Source: Ignavibacteria bacterium (GTDB lineage: Bacteria; Bacteroidota; Ignavibacteria; Kapaibacteriales; UBA4661). From it: DNA of 64,000 nucleotides. This document shows, piece after piece, positions 55,868-64,000 of the stretch (within the stretch, counting starts at the first letter, position 1; every line of letters starts with the position of its first letter). The stretch is taken from positions 1 to 64,000 of the forward strand of contig JACVZY010000011.1 in NCBI GenBank assembly GCA_014654705.1, written 5' to 3'. The position numbers and the translations under genes are program-made. Under the pieces are notes generated by a model that had not been told where the DNA came from, did not search any database, and saw only the letters and a list, made by a program, of their open reading frames with translations.

Positions 55868-55900
55868 AGACAGAACCTTATAGTCGAACCGTTGAGAGAT

Positions 55901-56557
55901 TCAGGAAGAAGAGGATCCAGAACCGTCGCGGAAAGGCGGACGCTTGAAGGATGCAGTTTTTGAGGATGTATCGCGCAAGATACTGCGCAGATACCGCAAA
56001 TTGTACGGAAAAATTACCGAGCGGTTGAGGTTGATAACATAATTGACTTTGTGCTTGAGGTCGTATCGCGGAAAAACACGACTCGCCCACCACATTTCAC
56101 CGATAAAAGAGCCAAGAAAATACGCTAGTATTGCCATCGAAAGGTAGGTCATCGCTATGCCCACGCCGACAGTAAACCAGCGTGAGCCGATGACCAAAAG
56201 CGCCATCATTGCTGCAATGCTGAACGATTCTATCGTATCACCCATGAGACGTTTGGTATCGTGCTGCCCAAGCGTACGACGTTTCTCTCGCATTTGCGCA
56301 AGTAGCCATGCGGCTCCAAAGACAAGCGGCATAGCGCCAAATGATGCCGTCAAATTTGTTGCATGGAGAAGTCCCGCAGCGAGAAAACCCTGCATTGCTG
56401 ACAATCCGACGTATTCCACATACCGTTGGCGGCGCTTCATCTCGTGAAGGCGATCGACATCGCGGGCATTCAGGAGCGGCGAATCCGCATTGGTGCTGGT
56501 GCCGAGAGTGCTTGGATTGATTTGGTCAAGGTGCGACAAGGTGCGAAACTTCAGCAA
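55901..56557 (-). CDS. Hypothetical membrane protein
   Basis: Up to 218 residues. Three or four hydrophobic stretches are visible (LSAMQGFLAAGLLHATNL, FGAMPLVFGAAWLLAQM, IAAMMALLVIGSR, VGVGIAMTYLSMAILAYFLG), and the C-terminus is basic and Ser-rich (RDGSGSSSS). No family recognised. The frame's first start is TTG at 56557; a Met at residue 40 (56440) is a plausible alternative. It precedes the phosphodiester glycosidase gene in the same direction. Confidence 0.55.
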   Translation of the reverse strand: MLKFRTLSHLDQINPSTLGTSTNADSPLLNARDVDRLHEMKRRQRYVEYVGLSAMQGFLAAGLLHATNLTASFGAMPLVFGAAWLLAQMREKRRTLGQHDTKRLMGDTIESFSIAAMMALLVIGSRWFTVGVGIAMTYLSMAILAYFLGSFIGEMWWASRVFPRYDLKHKVNYVINLNRSVIFPYNLRYLRSILRDTSSKTASFKRPPFRDGSGSSSS

Positions 56558-56865
56558 AATGAGAAAAATGTCGAACCATAGTATTTCGAGTACCGTACAG
56601 AATACTTTGATGCGAAATATATGATTTTCTTGCGACTAAGCAAGTCGCAAAATTACATAGAATACTTGGGATGACAAAAAATATTTCCAGCCCCAGAAAG
56701 CGCATCATATCAGCGCATTGCCATAAAAAAGCCCGCTTTAGCGCACCATTCCAAAGTTCTTGTTGTTCACTTTCTTAAAATTTCATAACTTTTCGCATTC
56801 GATTTGTAATCCACTAAGCACGATATAGACTTCTTTCTCACGCCTTTTCCTCGCGGAAACGTAAT
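56558..56865. other. 308-bp divergent intergenic region
   Basis: Contains the perfect palindrome TTGCGACT-aagca-AGTCGCAA (56630-56650), a possible operator or hairpin. No gene is supported. The right half is AT-rich and should hold the ilvA promoter, though I see no convincing consensus. Confidence 0.5.
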
Positions 56866-58284
56866 ATGGCAAAAACTTCAGCTTCAACGTCCAAACGTAC
56901 AAAATCTGTTGCGAAGTCAACATCGAAAATAACATCCAAAACAACATCAAAAGCAGCGCCGAAGGCTGCCACGAAAATGAAAGCCCTGACTAAGCCTGCA
57001 TTCCAAGCCGCACCCGTGCCTGTGATGGCGGACGCAGCCGATTCGGGTGCGCCTATGCTGCCGATAACGGTATCCTTCAAAGACATCGAAACAGCACGCG
57101 ACGCTATTCGCCGCTATGTCTATGAAACGCCCTGCGCTGCATCGGAGCGGCTCTCGAACATGACGGGTTGCAAACTTAGCCTAAAGCTGGAAAATCTTCA
57201 AATGACAGGCTCGTACAAAGAGCGTGGTTCGCTGAACAAGATTCTTCGTCTCACCGACAAAGAGCGCAAAGCTGGCGTAATTGCTGCTTCGGCAGGTAAT
57301 CATGCGCAGGGTGTGGCATATGCAGCGCAGCGCAACGGCATCAAAGCAACGATTGTAATGCCCGAAACTACACCCCTTGCCAAAGTGCGTGGGACGCAGG
57401 AATTTAACGCTGAGGTGATTCTGCACGGCAGCAGCTACGATGACGCATTTGCACGGGCTATGGAGCTTCAGCGCGAGCACGGGTACTCCTTTATTCATGC
57501 CTTCGATGACCCGCTTATTATTGCCGGACAAGGTACAGTCGGGCTGGAGCTTTTGGAGCAGAATCCCTATTTGGATGCCGTCATTGTGCCCATTGGCGGT
57601 GGTGGTTTGATTGCAGGGATTGCGATTGCGATGAAAGAAATTAACCCGAAAATACGGATTATCGGCGTGGAAGCAGAGCAGGTTCCCAGCATGAAAGCAA
57701 GTGTTGCCGCCGGAAAAATTACCGAAGTCGAGCGAGCAAGCACGATTGCGGACGGTATCGCGGTTGCGAAAGTCGGTAAACACACGTTTCCTATCGTGCA
57801 AAAGTACGTGGACGATATTGTGACCGTGAACGAAGAAGAAATTGCTAACGCAATTATGGTGCTGCTGGAGCGCGAAAAAACGCTCGTCGAAGGCTCCGGT
57901 GCTGCAGGATTTGCGGCGGTGTACAATCACAAAATTTCGGGTATTGATGGCAAGCGCGTGGCTGTGGTGGTGACGGGTGGCAACATTGATATTACCATTT
58001 TGGCAAAAATTCTGGAGCGCGGCTTGGCAAAAGACGGTCGTTTAGCGAGTCTGAAAATCATCGTCCCGGACAAACCCGGCAGTATTGCCGAAATTGCTGC
58101 GATTGTGGCAAAGCACCGCGCTAATGTGCTGAATATCGCGCACGACCGCGTGTTCACAGCAGCCAGTCTGCGGGAAACAGAAGTAGAATTTTTATTGGAA
58201 ACCAAAGGGAAGCACCACGTCCAAGAAATTGTCCGCGATATTGCGAAACATAATTTTCATGTCAAACTTGAAAAGCCCGCATAA
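56866..58284 (+). CDS. ilvA: Threonine ammonia-lyase with Lys/Ser/Thr-rich N-terminal tail and C-terminal ACT domain
   Basis: 472 residues. PLP-dependent deamination of threonine to 2-oxobutanoate, the first step toward isoleucine. Schiff-base Lys K118 in GSYKERG, SAGNHAQGVAYAA, phosphate loop PIGGGGLIAG and a late ACT-type domain (KIIVPDKPGSIAEIAAIVAK) fit the short IlvA/TdcB form with an ACT domain for feedback control. Residues 1-45 are an unusual Lys/Ser/Thr/Ala-rich extension (TSKRTKSVAKSTSKITSKTT) absent from the family. No other ilv gene is adjacent. A start inside the frame after the tail (Met at 54 or 64) is possible. Confidence 0.93.
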   Translation: MAKTSASTSKRTKSVAKSTSKITSKTTSKAAPKAATKMKALTKPAFQAAPVPVMADAADSGAPMLPITVSFKDIETARDAIRRYVYETPCAASERLSNMTGCKLSLKLENLQMTGSYKERGSLNKILRLTDKERKAGVIAASAGNHAQGVAYAAQRNGIKATIVMPETTPLAKVRGTQEFNAEVILHGSSYDDAFARAMELQREHGYSFIHAFDDPLIIAGQGTVGLELLEQNPYLDAVIVPIGGGGLIAGIAIAMKEINPKIRIIGVEAEQVPSMKASVAAGKITEVERASTIADGIAVAKVGKHTFPIVQKYVDDIVTVNEEEIANAIMVLLEREKTLVEGSGAAGFAAVYNHKISGIDGKRVAVVVTGGNIDITILAKILERGLAKDGRLASLKIIVPDKPGSIAEIAAIVAKHRANVLNIAHDRVFTAASLRETEVEFLLETKGKHHVQEIVRDIAKHNFHVKLEKPA

Positions 58285-58331
58285 CGTGAATCGGCTTGCC
58301 GTGAATGCAAGCGCCTGTAAGTTTACCTCAG

Positions 58332-58362
58332 TTTGCCTTTGTCACTTTTTCCTTTATCTTTG
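58332..58362 (+). promoter_or_regulatory. Bacteroidetes-type promoter of the MCP gene
   Basis: TTTG (58332-58335), 19 nt, TATCTTTG (58355-58362): an exact match to the TTTG-N19-TAnnTTTG consensus. It implies a leader of about 100 nt, which includes a small CCTCT-AGAGG hairpin near 58397-58409. Confidence 0.75.
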
Positions 58363-58467
58363 CGAGCCGCAATACATCGGTTATCATCAAACGATTGCCT
58401 CTGCAAGAGGGCTGTTTGAGCGCTCCATTACGAATGTTTTACAATACACAAGAAGGAAGAATGCTGT

Positions 58468-60657
58468 ATGATGACCTTTCTTCGGCGGTTCACGCTTTTT
58501 CGGAAAATTTTTGCACTGACGCTTTTGGTCTTGGTACTAGCGGCAGTGGTCGTGGGCTTCATGGTGCTTCGCGCTGAGGCTATGCGCGAGGCGAAAGACT
58601 ACGTTACGCTCAGGATGCTCCTTGTGCAGATGCGGCGCGGCGAGAAGAATTTTCTTTTTTATCGAAAAATGGTGTACGTGAGGCGCTCCGACGACAACGC
58701 TCGAGCCTTTGATTCCTTGCTTACCCGCTATGGAAGCAACAGCGAAACGCCTGCAATTCAAGCAGCAATGGATGTCTATTATCGACAAATTCTCAAGCGC
58801 ATTGTTGACCAGATGACCGCCTACGGTGTGGACGACAAACCGGGACTGGAGCTAACGCTGAATGACCTATCTAAGCAGTTCGACAAAGCTGTGAGCGCAA
58901 CCAACAACAGCCGTTTGGAAGCACAGATGCTCCGAATGCAAAAAAGTGAGCGTGAATTTTTGCTAAAGCAAAACCAAACCTCGCGCAACCGCTCCGTAGC
59001 TGCTTCCAAGAGTGAGCAGCAAGCTAACGAGGAATTGGTGAAATTTGCGGAAACCTACGCACAGTTCCGTCAAACTGTGCAGTCGAGCAATTTGCCCGCA
59101 AACGTTTCCAATGAACTCCAAACGGTTGCTGAAAAATATTCACAAGCCTTCGATGCCGCTGTGTCCAGATATGATGCTATTGCGCAGGATATTTTGCGCC
59201 TCAGCGATGCCGCGCATGATTTGGAAGCACTTATCGAAAAAGCAGTTCCCGAAAAAGAAGCATTTTCCGTGCGAAGCGGTCAGATAGCTCTGGGAGTGGG
59301 ATTGGTGTCATTGGTGGCAAGTCTTTGGGTTGCATATACGATGGCAAGGCGCATCGTAAAGCCTGTGCGCGATTTGCAGCAGACCGCCGAGCGCGTTGCA
59401 AACGGTGAATTGCTGGCGAATGTGAGTGTGAACACCAACGATGAAATTAGCAGTTTGGCAGATTCTTTTAATGCGATGGTGGAGAGTATTCGCAAGGGGA
59501 TGAATGATTTGCAGCAGGAAAAAGCTGGGGTAGAGCAAAAAGTCCACGAAGCCGTTGCCACGATTGAGCATGAGAAAGAATATCTCGCCGAGAGCGTCAA
59601 CGCAATGCTTGCAGGAATGGACAAGTTTATCGAAGGAAATTTGACCGTGAGCATGACCGTCGGCAAGATGGATGCTATTGCGGGATTGTACATGGGATTC
59701 AATCACGTCGTCGAGACGATGAATACACTTGTAACCAATCTCAAAGATTCCGTAAATGCGACGGCGCAAACAAGCATCGAAATTGCCGAGTATGCAAGCA
59801 ATATCGCCGCTGCCACGCAAGAGCAACAAGAACAGATGAGCAGCATTGGTGGGATTGTTCGCCAAAGCACGACCATTGTTGCCGAAAACAACCAGCTTGC
59901 GGTGCAGGCTGCCGAAGAAGCGTACCGTGCGGGCGAAGCCGCCGAAATGAGTGGTGCAGTGGTGCAGGCGACGATTGAGGAGATGAATCGTATCACGGAG
60001 TATGTTGGCAATCTGGCGGAGACACTGCACGGACTGAAGTCTAGCAGCGACAGCATTGGCGAGATGACGGATGTTATTCGGGAAATTGCCGACCAAACGA
60101 ATCTGCTGGCATTGAACGCCTCCATCGAAGCGGCACGCGCGGGTGAGCATGGTCGCGGCTTTGCGGTTGTTGCCGATGAAGTCCGCAAACTTGCCGAGCG
60201 CACTGCCAAGTCCACAAAAGAAGTTGCTGGCATGGTCGCGTCTATTCAGCGCAATACGGAGTCGGCGACGGGTGCAATCACCGAGGCTACGCGCCAAGTA
60301 GATAAAGGCAGGGCGCTTGCGGTGAAAGCAGGCGAGGCGCTTGGGCAAATTTTGGGTGAGACGAAAAACGTTGCAAGCCGCATCAATTCTGTGGCAGACG
60401 CAAACAAGCAGCAGCTCGAAACTAGCCAGCAAATTGCCTTGGGTGTGGGAGAAATGGGACTGATTAGCCGCCAGACAGCAAAAGATATTACAGCGATTGC
60501 GAATTATGCCGAGAATTTGCGTGATATGTCCGAACATCTCAGAACAATGGTGCAGCACTTCCGAACCGCGCAACTCAACGCTTCCGAGCAAAATATCGGC
60601 AACGGGGCAGCACAAAGTCTTTCCGGCAGCACGGCGCACCAAAAGCGACTTGGGTAA
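58468..60657 (+). CDS. Methyl-accepting chemotaxis protein
   Basis: 729 residues. One N-terminal TM ([20 protein letters not shown]), a helical periplasmic sensor of about 240 residues (HBM/4HB-like), a second TM ([18 protein letters not shown]) and a HAMP domain from about 293. A further HAMP-like segment near 390-430 ([19 protein letters not shown]) follows, then the signalling domain with its tip [20 protein letters not shown] and [17 protein letters not shown]. There is no CheR/CheB-binding pentapeptide at the end. AGAAGGAAG lies 8 nt before the ATG. No che genes are adjacent. The ligand is unknown. Confidence 0.95.
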   Translation: MMTFLRRFTLFRKIFALTLLVLVLAAVVVGFMVLRAEAMREAKDYVTLRMLLVQMRRGEKNFLFYRKMVYVRRSDDNARAFDSLLTRYGSNSETPAIQAAMDVYYRQILKRIVDQMTAYGVDDKPGLELTLNDLSKQFDKAVSATNNSRLEAQMLRMQKSEREFLLKQNQTSRNRSVAASKSEQQANEELVKFAETYAQFRQTVQSSNLPANVSNELQTVAEKYSQAFDAAVSRYDAIAQDILRLSDAAHDLEALIEKAVPEKEAFSVRSGQIALGVGLVSLVASLWVAYTMARRIVKPVRDLQQTAERVANGELLANVSVNTNDEISSLADSFNAMVESIRKGMNDLQQEKAGVEQKVHEAVATIEHEKEYLAESVNAMLAGMDKFIEGNLTVSMTVGKMDAIAGLYMGFNHVVETMNTLVTNLKDSVNATAQTSIEIAEYASNIAAATQEQQEQMSSIGGIVRQSTTIVAENNQLAVQAAEEAYRAGEAAEMSGAVVQATIEEMNRITEYVGNLAETLHGLKSSSDSIGEMTDVIREIADQTNLLALNASIEAARAGEHGRGFAVVADEVRKLAERTAKSTKEVAGMVASIQRNTESATGAITEATRQVDKGRALAVKAGEALGQILGETKNVASRINSVADANKQQLETSQQIALGVGEMGLISRQTAKDITAIANYAENLRDMSEHLRTMVQHFRTAQLNASEQNIGNGAAQSLSGSTAHQKRLG

Positions 60658-60786
60658 ATAATAAACAAACGATAGTGTTAAACCGTAGGTTTTGAATGCC
60701 TCATGCCGAAAGACGCTTCGTTATTGATGTGGTAGGCTCTTGAACTCAACACTCAGCATCCAAAACTTAACACTATCCGACGAATT

Positions 60787-61944
60787 ATGGTTTCAACAAC
60801 GAAGCGCACTCTTCGTAAAAATGCAGAGGCGGTAGCGCGAAGTATCGGCTACCGCCTTTTGCGTCTGATTTTTCGTAATAAACCATCGGCTATTCCGCTT
60901 CACGCAGCATCGTGCCGGAAAATTCTGCTCTGCCGCTATGACCGCATTGGTGATATGATTGTAACGACTCCCGTTATCAATTTTTTGCGCGAAATGCTGC
61001 CCGATGCGGAAATCCACGTACTTGCCTCACCCCGCAATTCCTCGCTTTTGGCGTATGACCGTCGTGTGGCGAAAGTTTATGAATTCGATGGGACGCAGAA
61101 GCCGCTTGCTGCCTTGCGCTCGCTCTTTGCCCGACCACTCCGTACTGCAATGCGAAAAGAACGCTACGATGCGGTCTTTTCGCTGGTGTTTCATAAGACA
61201 ACGATGGCGGGCTTGGTGGCGAATATCCTTACGGGCGCAAAATCCGTCAAAATCGGTATTGCGCACCCGACGCGCACAGCGCTGTATTCCACGCTGTTCA
61301 ATCTTCTGGTGCCCATAGAATTTGAACGCGAAACGATGGCAGAGCTTCAAGTGCGGCTTGTTTGTGCGGCATTTGGCTGGGAATATAGCAAGGAGATTGT
61401 TCGCTACGGCGTGGAACTCTCGGAAGCGCATACAGCCTGTGCTAAAGAAATACTCCGAGCATTTCATCACCATCAGCAAGCAGATTCTGCACAAAAAATC
61501 GTTTTTTACAACTGCTCGGCAGGTGCTCCCGCGCGTCAATGGTCGCTTCGGCGCAATGAAGAATGTTTGCACCTTCTCACGGAACGTTTTCCAAACGCCC
61601 ATTTTTTGCTGAATACTGCACCGCATGACCGCTCACTCGGCGAAGCGCTCCATGCAGTCTTTCCGATAAAAACCACGCTGCTCCCCGCAAGCCGCGACCT
61701 CTTGGACGTGTGCGCGCTTGTGCAGCACGTGGATGCTGTCTTTACGCCGGAAACCTCCATTGTCCATATTGCCACGATGTACCGCAAGCCGCTTGTGGCG
61801 CTCTATTCGCAGCTTTCATATGCGGTAGAATGGTTGCCCTTTGGTGATTTCCCATTTCGGATTGTGTTGACCGAAGGGGAAGAGCCGATAGAAAGTATTA
61901 TGCCGGAGAAGGCGGTGGGGGCGTTTGGTGAGGTGTGTAGCTAG
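60787..61944 (+). CDS. Glycosyltransferase family 9 (LPS heptosyltransferase-like)
   Basis: 385 residues. KILLCRYDRIGDMIVTTPVI is the GT9 opening. Later segments (GAPARQWSLRRNEECLHLL, FLLNTAPHDRS, AVFTPETSIVHIATMYRKPL) match the donor-binding half. The N-terminal 45 residues are basic and amphipathic (RKNAEAVARSIGYRLLRLIF), likely for peripheral membrane association. It is more divergent from the enzyme at 46193 than expected for a recent duplication. Likely role is adding a heptose or similar sugar to an envelope lipid. Confidence 0.88.
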   Translation: MVSTTKRTLRKNAEAVARSIGYRLLRLIFRNKPSAIPLHAASCRKILLCRYDRIGDMIVTTPVINFLREMLPDAEIHVLASPRNSSLLAYDRRVAKVYEFDGTQKPLAALRSLFARPLRTAMRKERYDAVFSLVFHKTTMAGLVANILTGAKSVKIGIAHPTRTALYSTLFNLLVPIEFERETMAELQVRLVCAAFGWEYSKEIVRYGVELSEAHTACAKEILRAFHHHQQADSAQKIVFYNCSAGAPARQWSLRRNEECLHLLTERFPNAHFLLNTAPHDRSLGEALHAVFPIKTTLLPASRDLLDVCALVQHVDAVFTPETSIVHIATMYRKPLVALYSQLSYAVEWLPFGDFPFRIVLTEGEEPIESIMPEKAVGAFGEVCS

Positions 61945-61989
61945 AGATCGCTTGAATGTATGGTTACGATTTTCTCCGGTGTAGTTTTT

Positions 61990-62021
61990 TTTGGACACAA
62001 CAAAAAATCCTCGTATATTTG
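61990..62021 (+). promoter_or_regulatory. Bacteroidetes-type promoter of rpsF
   Basis: TTTG (61990-61993), 20 nt, TATATTTG (62014-62021), a near-perfect match to the Bacteroidetes consensus. The predicted start is about 140 nt before the rpsF ATG. Confidence 0.75.
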
Positions 62022-62060
62022 CCGTTCTGTAACAAAAATGTTGCTCCTGCTTTTCATCCA

Positions 62061-62087
62061 GCGATATGTTATTGAAAACGTTATCGC
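62061..62087 (+). promoter_or_regulatory. Hairpin in the rpsF leader
   Basis: GCGATA-T-GTT pairs with AAC-GT-TATCGC inside the predicted untranslated leader. It could be an S6-type autoregulatory element, but the known S6:S18 leader consensus is not recognised. Confidence 0.4.
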
Positions 62088-62168
62088 GAAAGAATTTCAG
62101 CCCTTCTGTTATTCTTGCTTGTGGGAAGCTGTTTTTTTTCTAAACACCCAAAGGAGTTGTAGGTTCAT

Positions 62169-62588
62169 ATGAATCCTAAACACACTTACGAAACGACGTT
62201 TATCGTCAACGCCGCGCTCGAAGACGCAAATATCGAGCCGATTGTCAACAGCACAATTGAGTTTATTCAAAACAACGGTGGTTCCATTACCACACTTGAC
62301 AAATGGGGGCGCCGCCGTCTTGCTTACCCGATTCAGAAAAAGCACAACGGCTACTACGTGTACGCCATGTACGATGCACCACCGACGCTGATTCCGCAAT
62401 TGGAGCGCTACTTCCAACTGGAAGAAAATATTTTGCGCCATTTGACCTTGAAAATGACCGCTCCTGCAATTGAATTCCGCAAGCAGTTTCTTGTCAACCG
62501 TCAAGAGCGTATGAATCTTGAGGCAGCTGCCGCAGCAGCGCCGGCTGAAATAGCTGATGTGGATGATGCAGAAGAAGTAGCCGCATAA
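62169..62588 (+). CDS. rpsF: 30S ribosomal protein S6
   Basis: 139 residues. NPKHTYETTFIVNAALEDAN, KWGRRRLAYPIQKKHNGYYV and LERYFQLEENILRHLTLKM are standard S6. The C-terminal ~25 residues are an Ala/Glu-rich acidic tail. The usual order is rpsF-(ssb)-rpsR-rplI, but here rplI follows directly after 42 nt. Confidence 0.97.
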   Translation: MNPKHTYETTFIVNAALEDANIEPIVNSTIEFIQNNGGSITTLDKWGRRRLAYPIQKKHNGYYVYAMYDAPPTLIPQLERYFQLEENILRHLTLKMTAPAIEFRKQFLVNRQERMNLEAAAAAAPAEIADVDDAEEVAA

Positions 62589-62630
62589 TTTTTCACTACC
62601 GAACATATTCCATTTGAAGGACTCAACATC

Positions 62631-63077
62631 ATGAAAATCATTCTCCGTGAAAACGTCGAGCATCTGGGCGCGGTAGGCGAAATTACAAACGTCCGCGACG
62701 GCTATGCTCGTAACTTTCTCATTCCGCGTGGTCTTGCGTACTACGCATCGCCAAAGGCTATCCGTGTTCTCGAAGGTGAAAAGAAACACTACGAAGCACG
62801 TATGTCAAAACTCAAAACCGAAGCTGAACTTATCGCCGCCAGGCTCGCCGATACGCAAGTATCTATCGCTATGCAGGTCGGTGAAGAAGGTCGCCTCTTC
62901 GGTAGTGTGACCAACCAAATGATCGCTCAAGAACTTGCCGATAAAGGCTTCTCTATTGACCGCCGCGCTATTGTGCTGGATGAGCCGATTAGAAGCATTG
63001 GCGAGTTTGAAGTGATTATTAAGCTTCACACTGAAGTTCATGCACCCCTTAAAGTCTGGGTTACAAGCGCAGCATAA
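62631..63077 (+). CDS. rplI: 50S ribosomal protein L9
   Basis: 148 residues, normal length. MKIILRENVEHLGAVGEITN opens the protein, then VRDGYARNFLIPRGLAYYAS, the long connecting helix and a C-terminal domain (AIVLDEPIRSIGEFEVIIKL). GAAGGA lies about 14 nt before the ATG. A strong terminator follows. Confidence 0.97.
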   Translation: MKIILRENVEHLGAVGEITNVRDGYARNFLIPRGLAYYASPKAIRVLEGEKKHYEARMSKLKTEAELIAARLADTQVSIAMQVGEEGRLFGSVTNQMIAQELADKGFSIDRRAIVLDEPIRSIGEFEVIIKLHTEVHAPLKVWVTSAA

Positions 63078-63110
63078 GGCTGAAGCAATAAGCACCAGTT
63101 AGAGTTTCCA

Positions 63111-63155
63111 GCAAGGCACCTGTCCGTTATTTGGGCAAGTGCCTTGCTCTTTTTT
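63111..63155 (+). terminator. Rho-independent terminator after rplI
   Basis: GCAAGGCAC (63111-63119) pairs with GTGCCTTGC (63139-63147), followed by TCTTTTTTT. Confidence 0.92.
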
Positions 63156-63268
63156 TATGTTTTATCATGGCTTTGAAGATTTTATTATGTACTAAGGATT
63201 TTTTTTTGTTTTTTACCCCGTACACAATCCACAGCAGCACTGTCACCTCTCTCGTTAGTTGGTGAATT

Positions 63269-64000
63269 ATGAATCTTGCACATCGTCTGCCCCAAGTACT
63301 GGTTATCGTTCTGGGGTTTATTGCTTCTCAGCTTGCAGCATATAGCCTTTCTGCACAAAATAAATCGGTGATTGACAGTCTGAAGCGCGAACTATCCTTT
63401 GTGCAGGGCATGAAGCGCGTTCAAACGCTGAATAATCTTTGCTGGGAATATCGAACTTTCGACCAAAATAAATCCATCGAATACGGCTTGCAAGCGCTAG
63501 GGCTGGCAGAACAGCTCCAATTCAAGCGTGGTATGGCACGTGCACTGAGCAATCTCGGCATAGTCTATCGCCGTCGGGGAAATTATCCGCAGGCACTGGA
63601 TTATCATTTCAAGGCGCTCAAAATTAGTGAGGAAACAAAGGATTCTGCCGATATTGGTGAGGCACTGAACCGCATCGGCTTAATTTATCAGGGGCAAGGT
63701 AATTTCAATGCGGCATTGGAGTATTTTCAGCGTTCACGCCAAGTTTATGAAAAAATTGGTGGTTTGCATGGCATGGGCAATGCGATGACAAATATAGGCG
63801 AGGTGTACTCACGGCAGGCGAATTATTCCCTTGCCTTGGAGTATCTCGTCAAAAGTCAGGCAATTCACGAAGAAACCAATGACCTCGATGGTGTGGCAGA
63901 ATCGGGCTTGGAAATCGGCATGGTGTACGGAAAACAGGGAAACGCTCTGCTTGCGCTGGAGTATTTCCAAAAAGCGCTCAAAATTTATGAGCAGATTGGC
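63269..64000 (+). CDS. TPR-repeat protein, truncated by the window end
   Basis: ATG at 63269, open to the last base (244 codons seen). A signal-like start (PQVLVIVLGFIASQLAAYSL, then SAQ) is followed by tandem TPR units with the G-x-x-Y-x-x-x-x-x-Y-x-x-A-L-x-Y form (LGIVYRRRGNYPQALDYHFK; IGLIYQGQGNFNAALEYFQR; IGEVYSRQANYSLALEYLVK; IGMVYGKQGNALLALEYFQK). In this lineage such arrays are often the sensor part of membrane adenylate cyclases or histidine kinases, so more domains probably lie beyond the window. Confidence 0.9.
   Translation, partial: MNLAHRLPQVLVIVLGFIASQLAAYSLSAQNKSVIDSLKRELSFVQGMKRVQTLNNLCWEYRTFDQNKSIEYGLQALGLAEQLQFKRGMARALSNLGIVYRRRGNYPQALDYHFKALKISEETKDSADIGEALNRIGLIYQGQGNFNAALEYFQRSRQVYEKIGGLHGMGNAMTNIGEVYSRQANYSLALEYLVKSQAIHEETNDLDGVAESGLEIGMVYGKQGNALLALEYFQKALKIYEQIG

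Noticed and set aside
57181-57930. 249-codon open frame antisense to ilvA
   Set aside because: Overlaps conserved catalytic segments of IlvA; no start signal or family resemblance.
59308-60642. 444-codon open frame antisense to the chemoreceptor
   Set aside because: Long only because the MCP signalling domain is Ala/Glu-rich; Cys/His/Arg-rich composition and no domain.
1-64000. CRISPR array, prophage or insertion-sequence transposase
   Set aside because: No regularly spaced repeats with unique spacers, no phage structural or integrase genes, and no DDE-type transposase frame were seen.

Overview
The window reads as chromosome of a T9SS-bearing bacterium of the Bacteroidota/Chlorobiota assemblage; a Kapabacteria- or Chlorobi-like lineage is my best guess, from memory only. 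The reasons are: type IX secretion C-terminal sorting domains on three secreted proteins, promoters of the Bacteroidetes form (TTTG, 19-20 nt, TAnnTTTG) before rpsF and a chemoreceptor gene, two-component sensor propellers, paired BNR/VPS10-type secreted proteins, type 2 IPP isomerase (fni), ClpC, and few clear Shine-Dalgarno sites.

Layout. 1-7.6 kb: minus-strand run of sensor kinase, aldehyde dehydrogenase, a glycosyltransferase-like gene and a sugar-type ABC binding lipoprotein. 7.6-10.9 kb: clpC, preceded by a small gene broken by a frameshift. 11-14.1 kb: prfB with its programmed +1 frameshift, a palindromic repeat, a MazF-type toxin-antitoxin pair lying between two 43-bp direct repeats, and murQ. 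14.2-19.1 kb: T9SS-secreted GH-like protein, FabI-like reductase, GT2, fni. 19.2-26.7 kb: two large convergent BNR/VPS10-like paralogues around a small membrane protein. 26.9-30.2 kb: a plus-strand cluster of SiaB-like kinase, free-standing dsRNA-binding protein, SiaC-like phosphoprotein, class III adenylate cyclase and PepSY membrane protein, then tRNA-Pro(GGG). 30.5-41.4 kb: two giant tandem paralogues (VWA, WD40-like and Ig-like regions, T9SS tail) whose last 657 bp are identical and whose 5' leaders keep the same two-hairpin fold. 41.5-47.3 kb: ABC exporter pair, rho, a 0.7-kb gap, GT9. 47.4-52.9 kb: hypothetical, ruvA, IgGFc-binding-like/outer-membrane fusion, ccmB, meaB. 52.9-56.6 kb (minus): membrane protein, phosphodiester glycosidase, folD. 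56.9-61.9 kb: ilvA, MCP, GT9. 62-64 kb: rpsF-rplI without rpsR, then a TPR protein cut by the window end.

Most of the window is housekeeping plus cell-surface genes. The parts most worth a second look are the SiaB/dsRBD/SiaC/adenylate cyclase cluster, the conserved structured leader of the two giant secreted proteins together with their gene-converted tails, the repeat-flanked toxin-antitoxin module, and Lys/Ala/Ser/Thr-rich tails on otherwise unrelated proteins.
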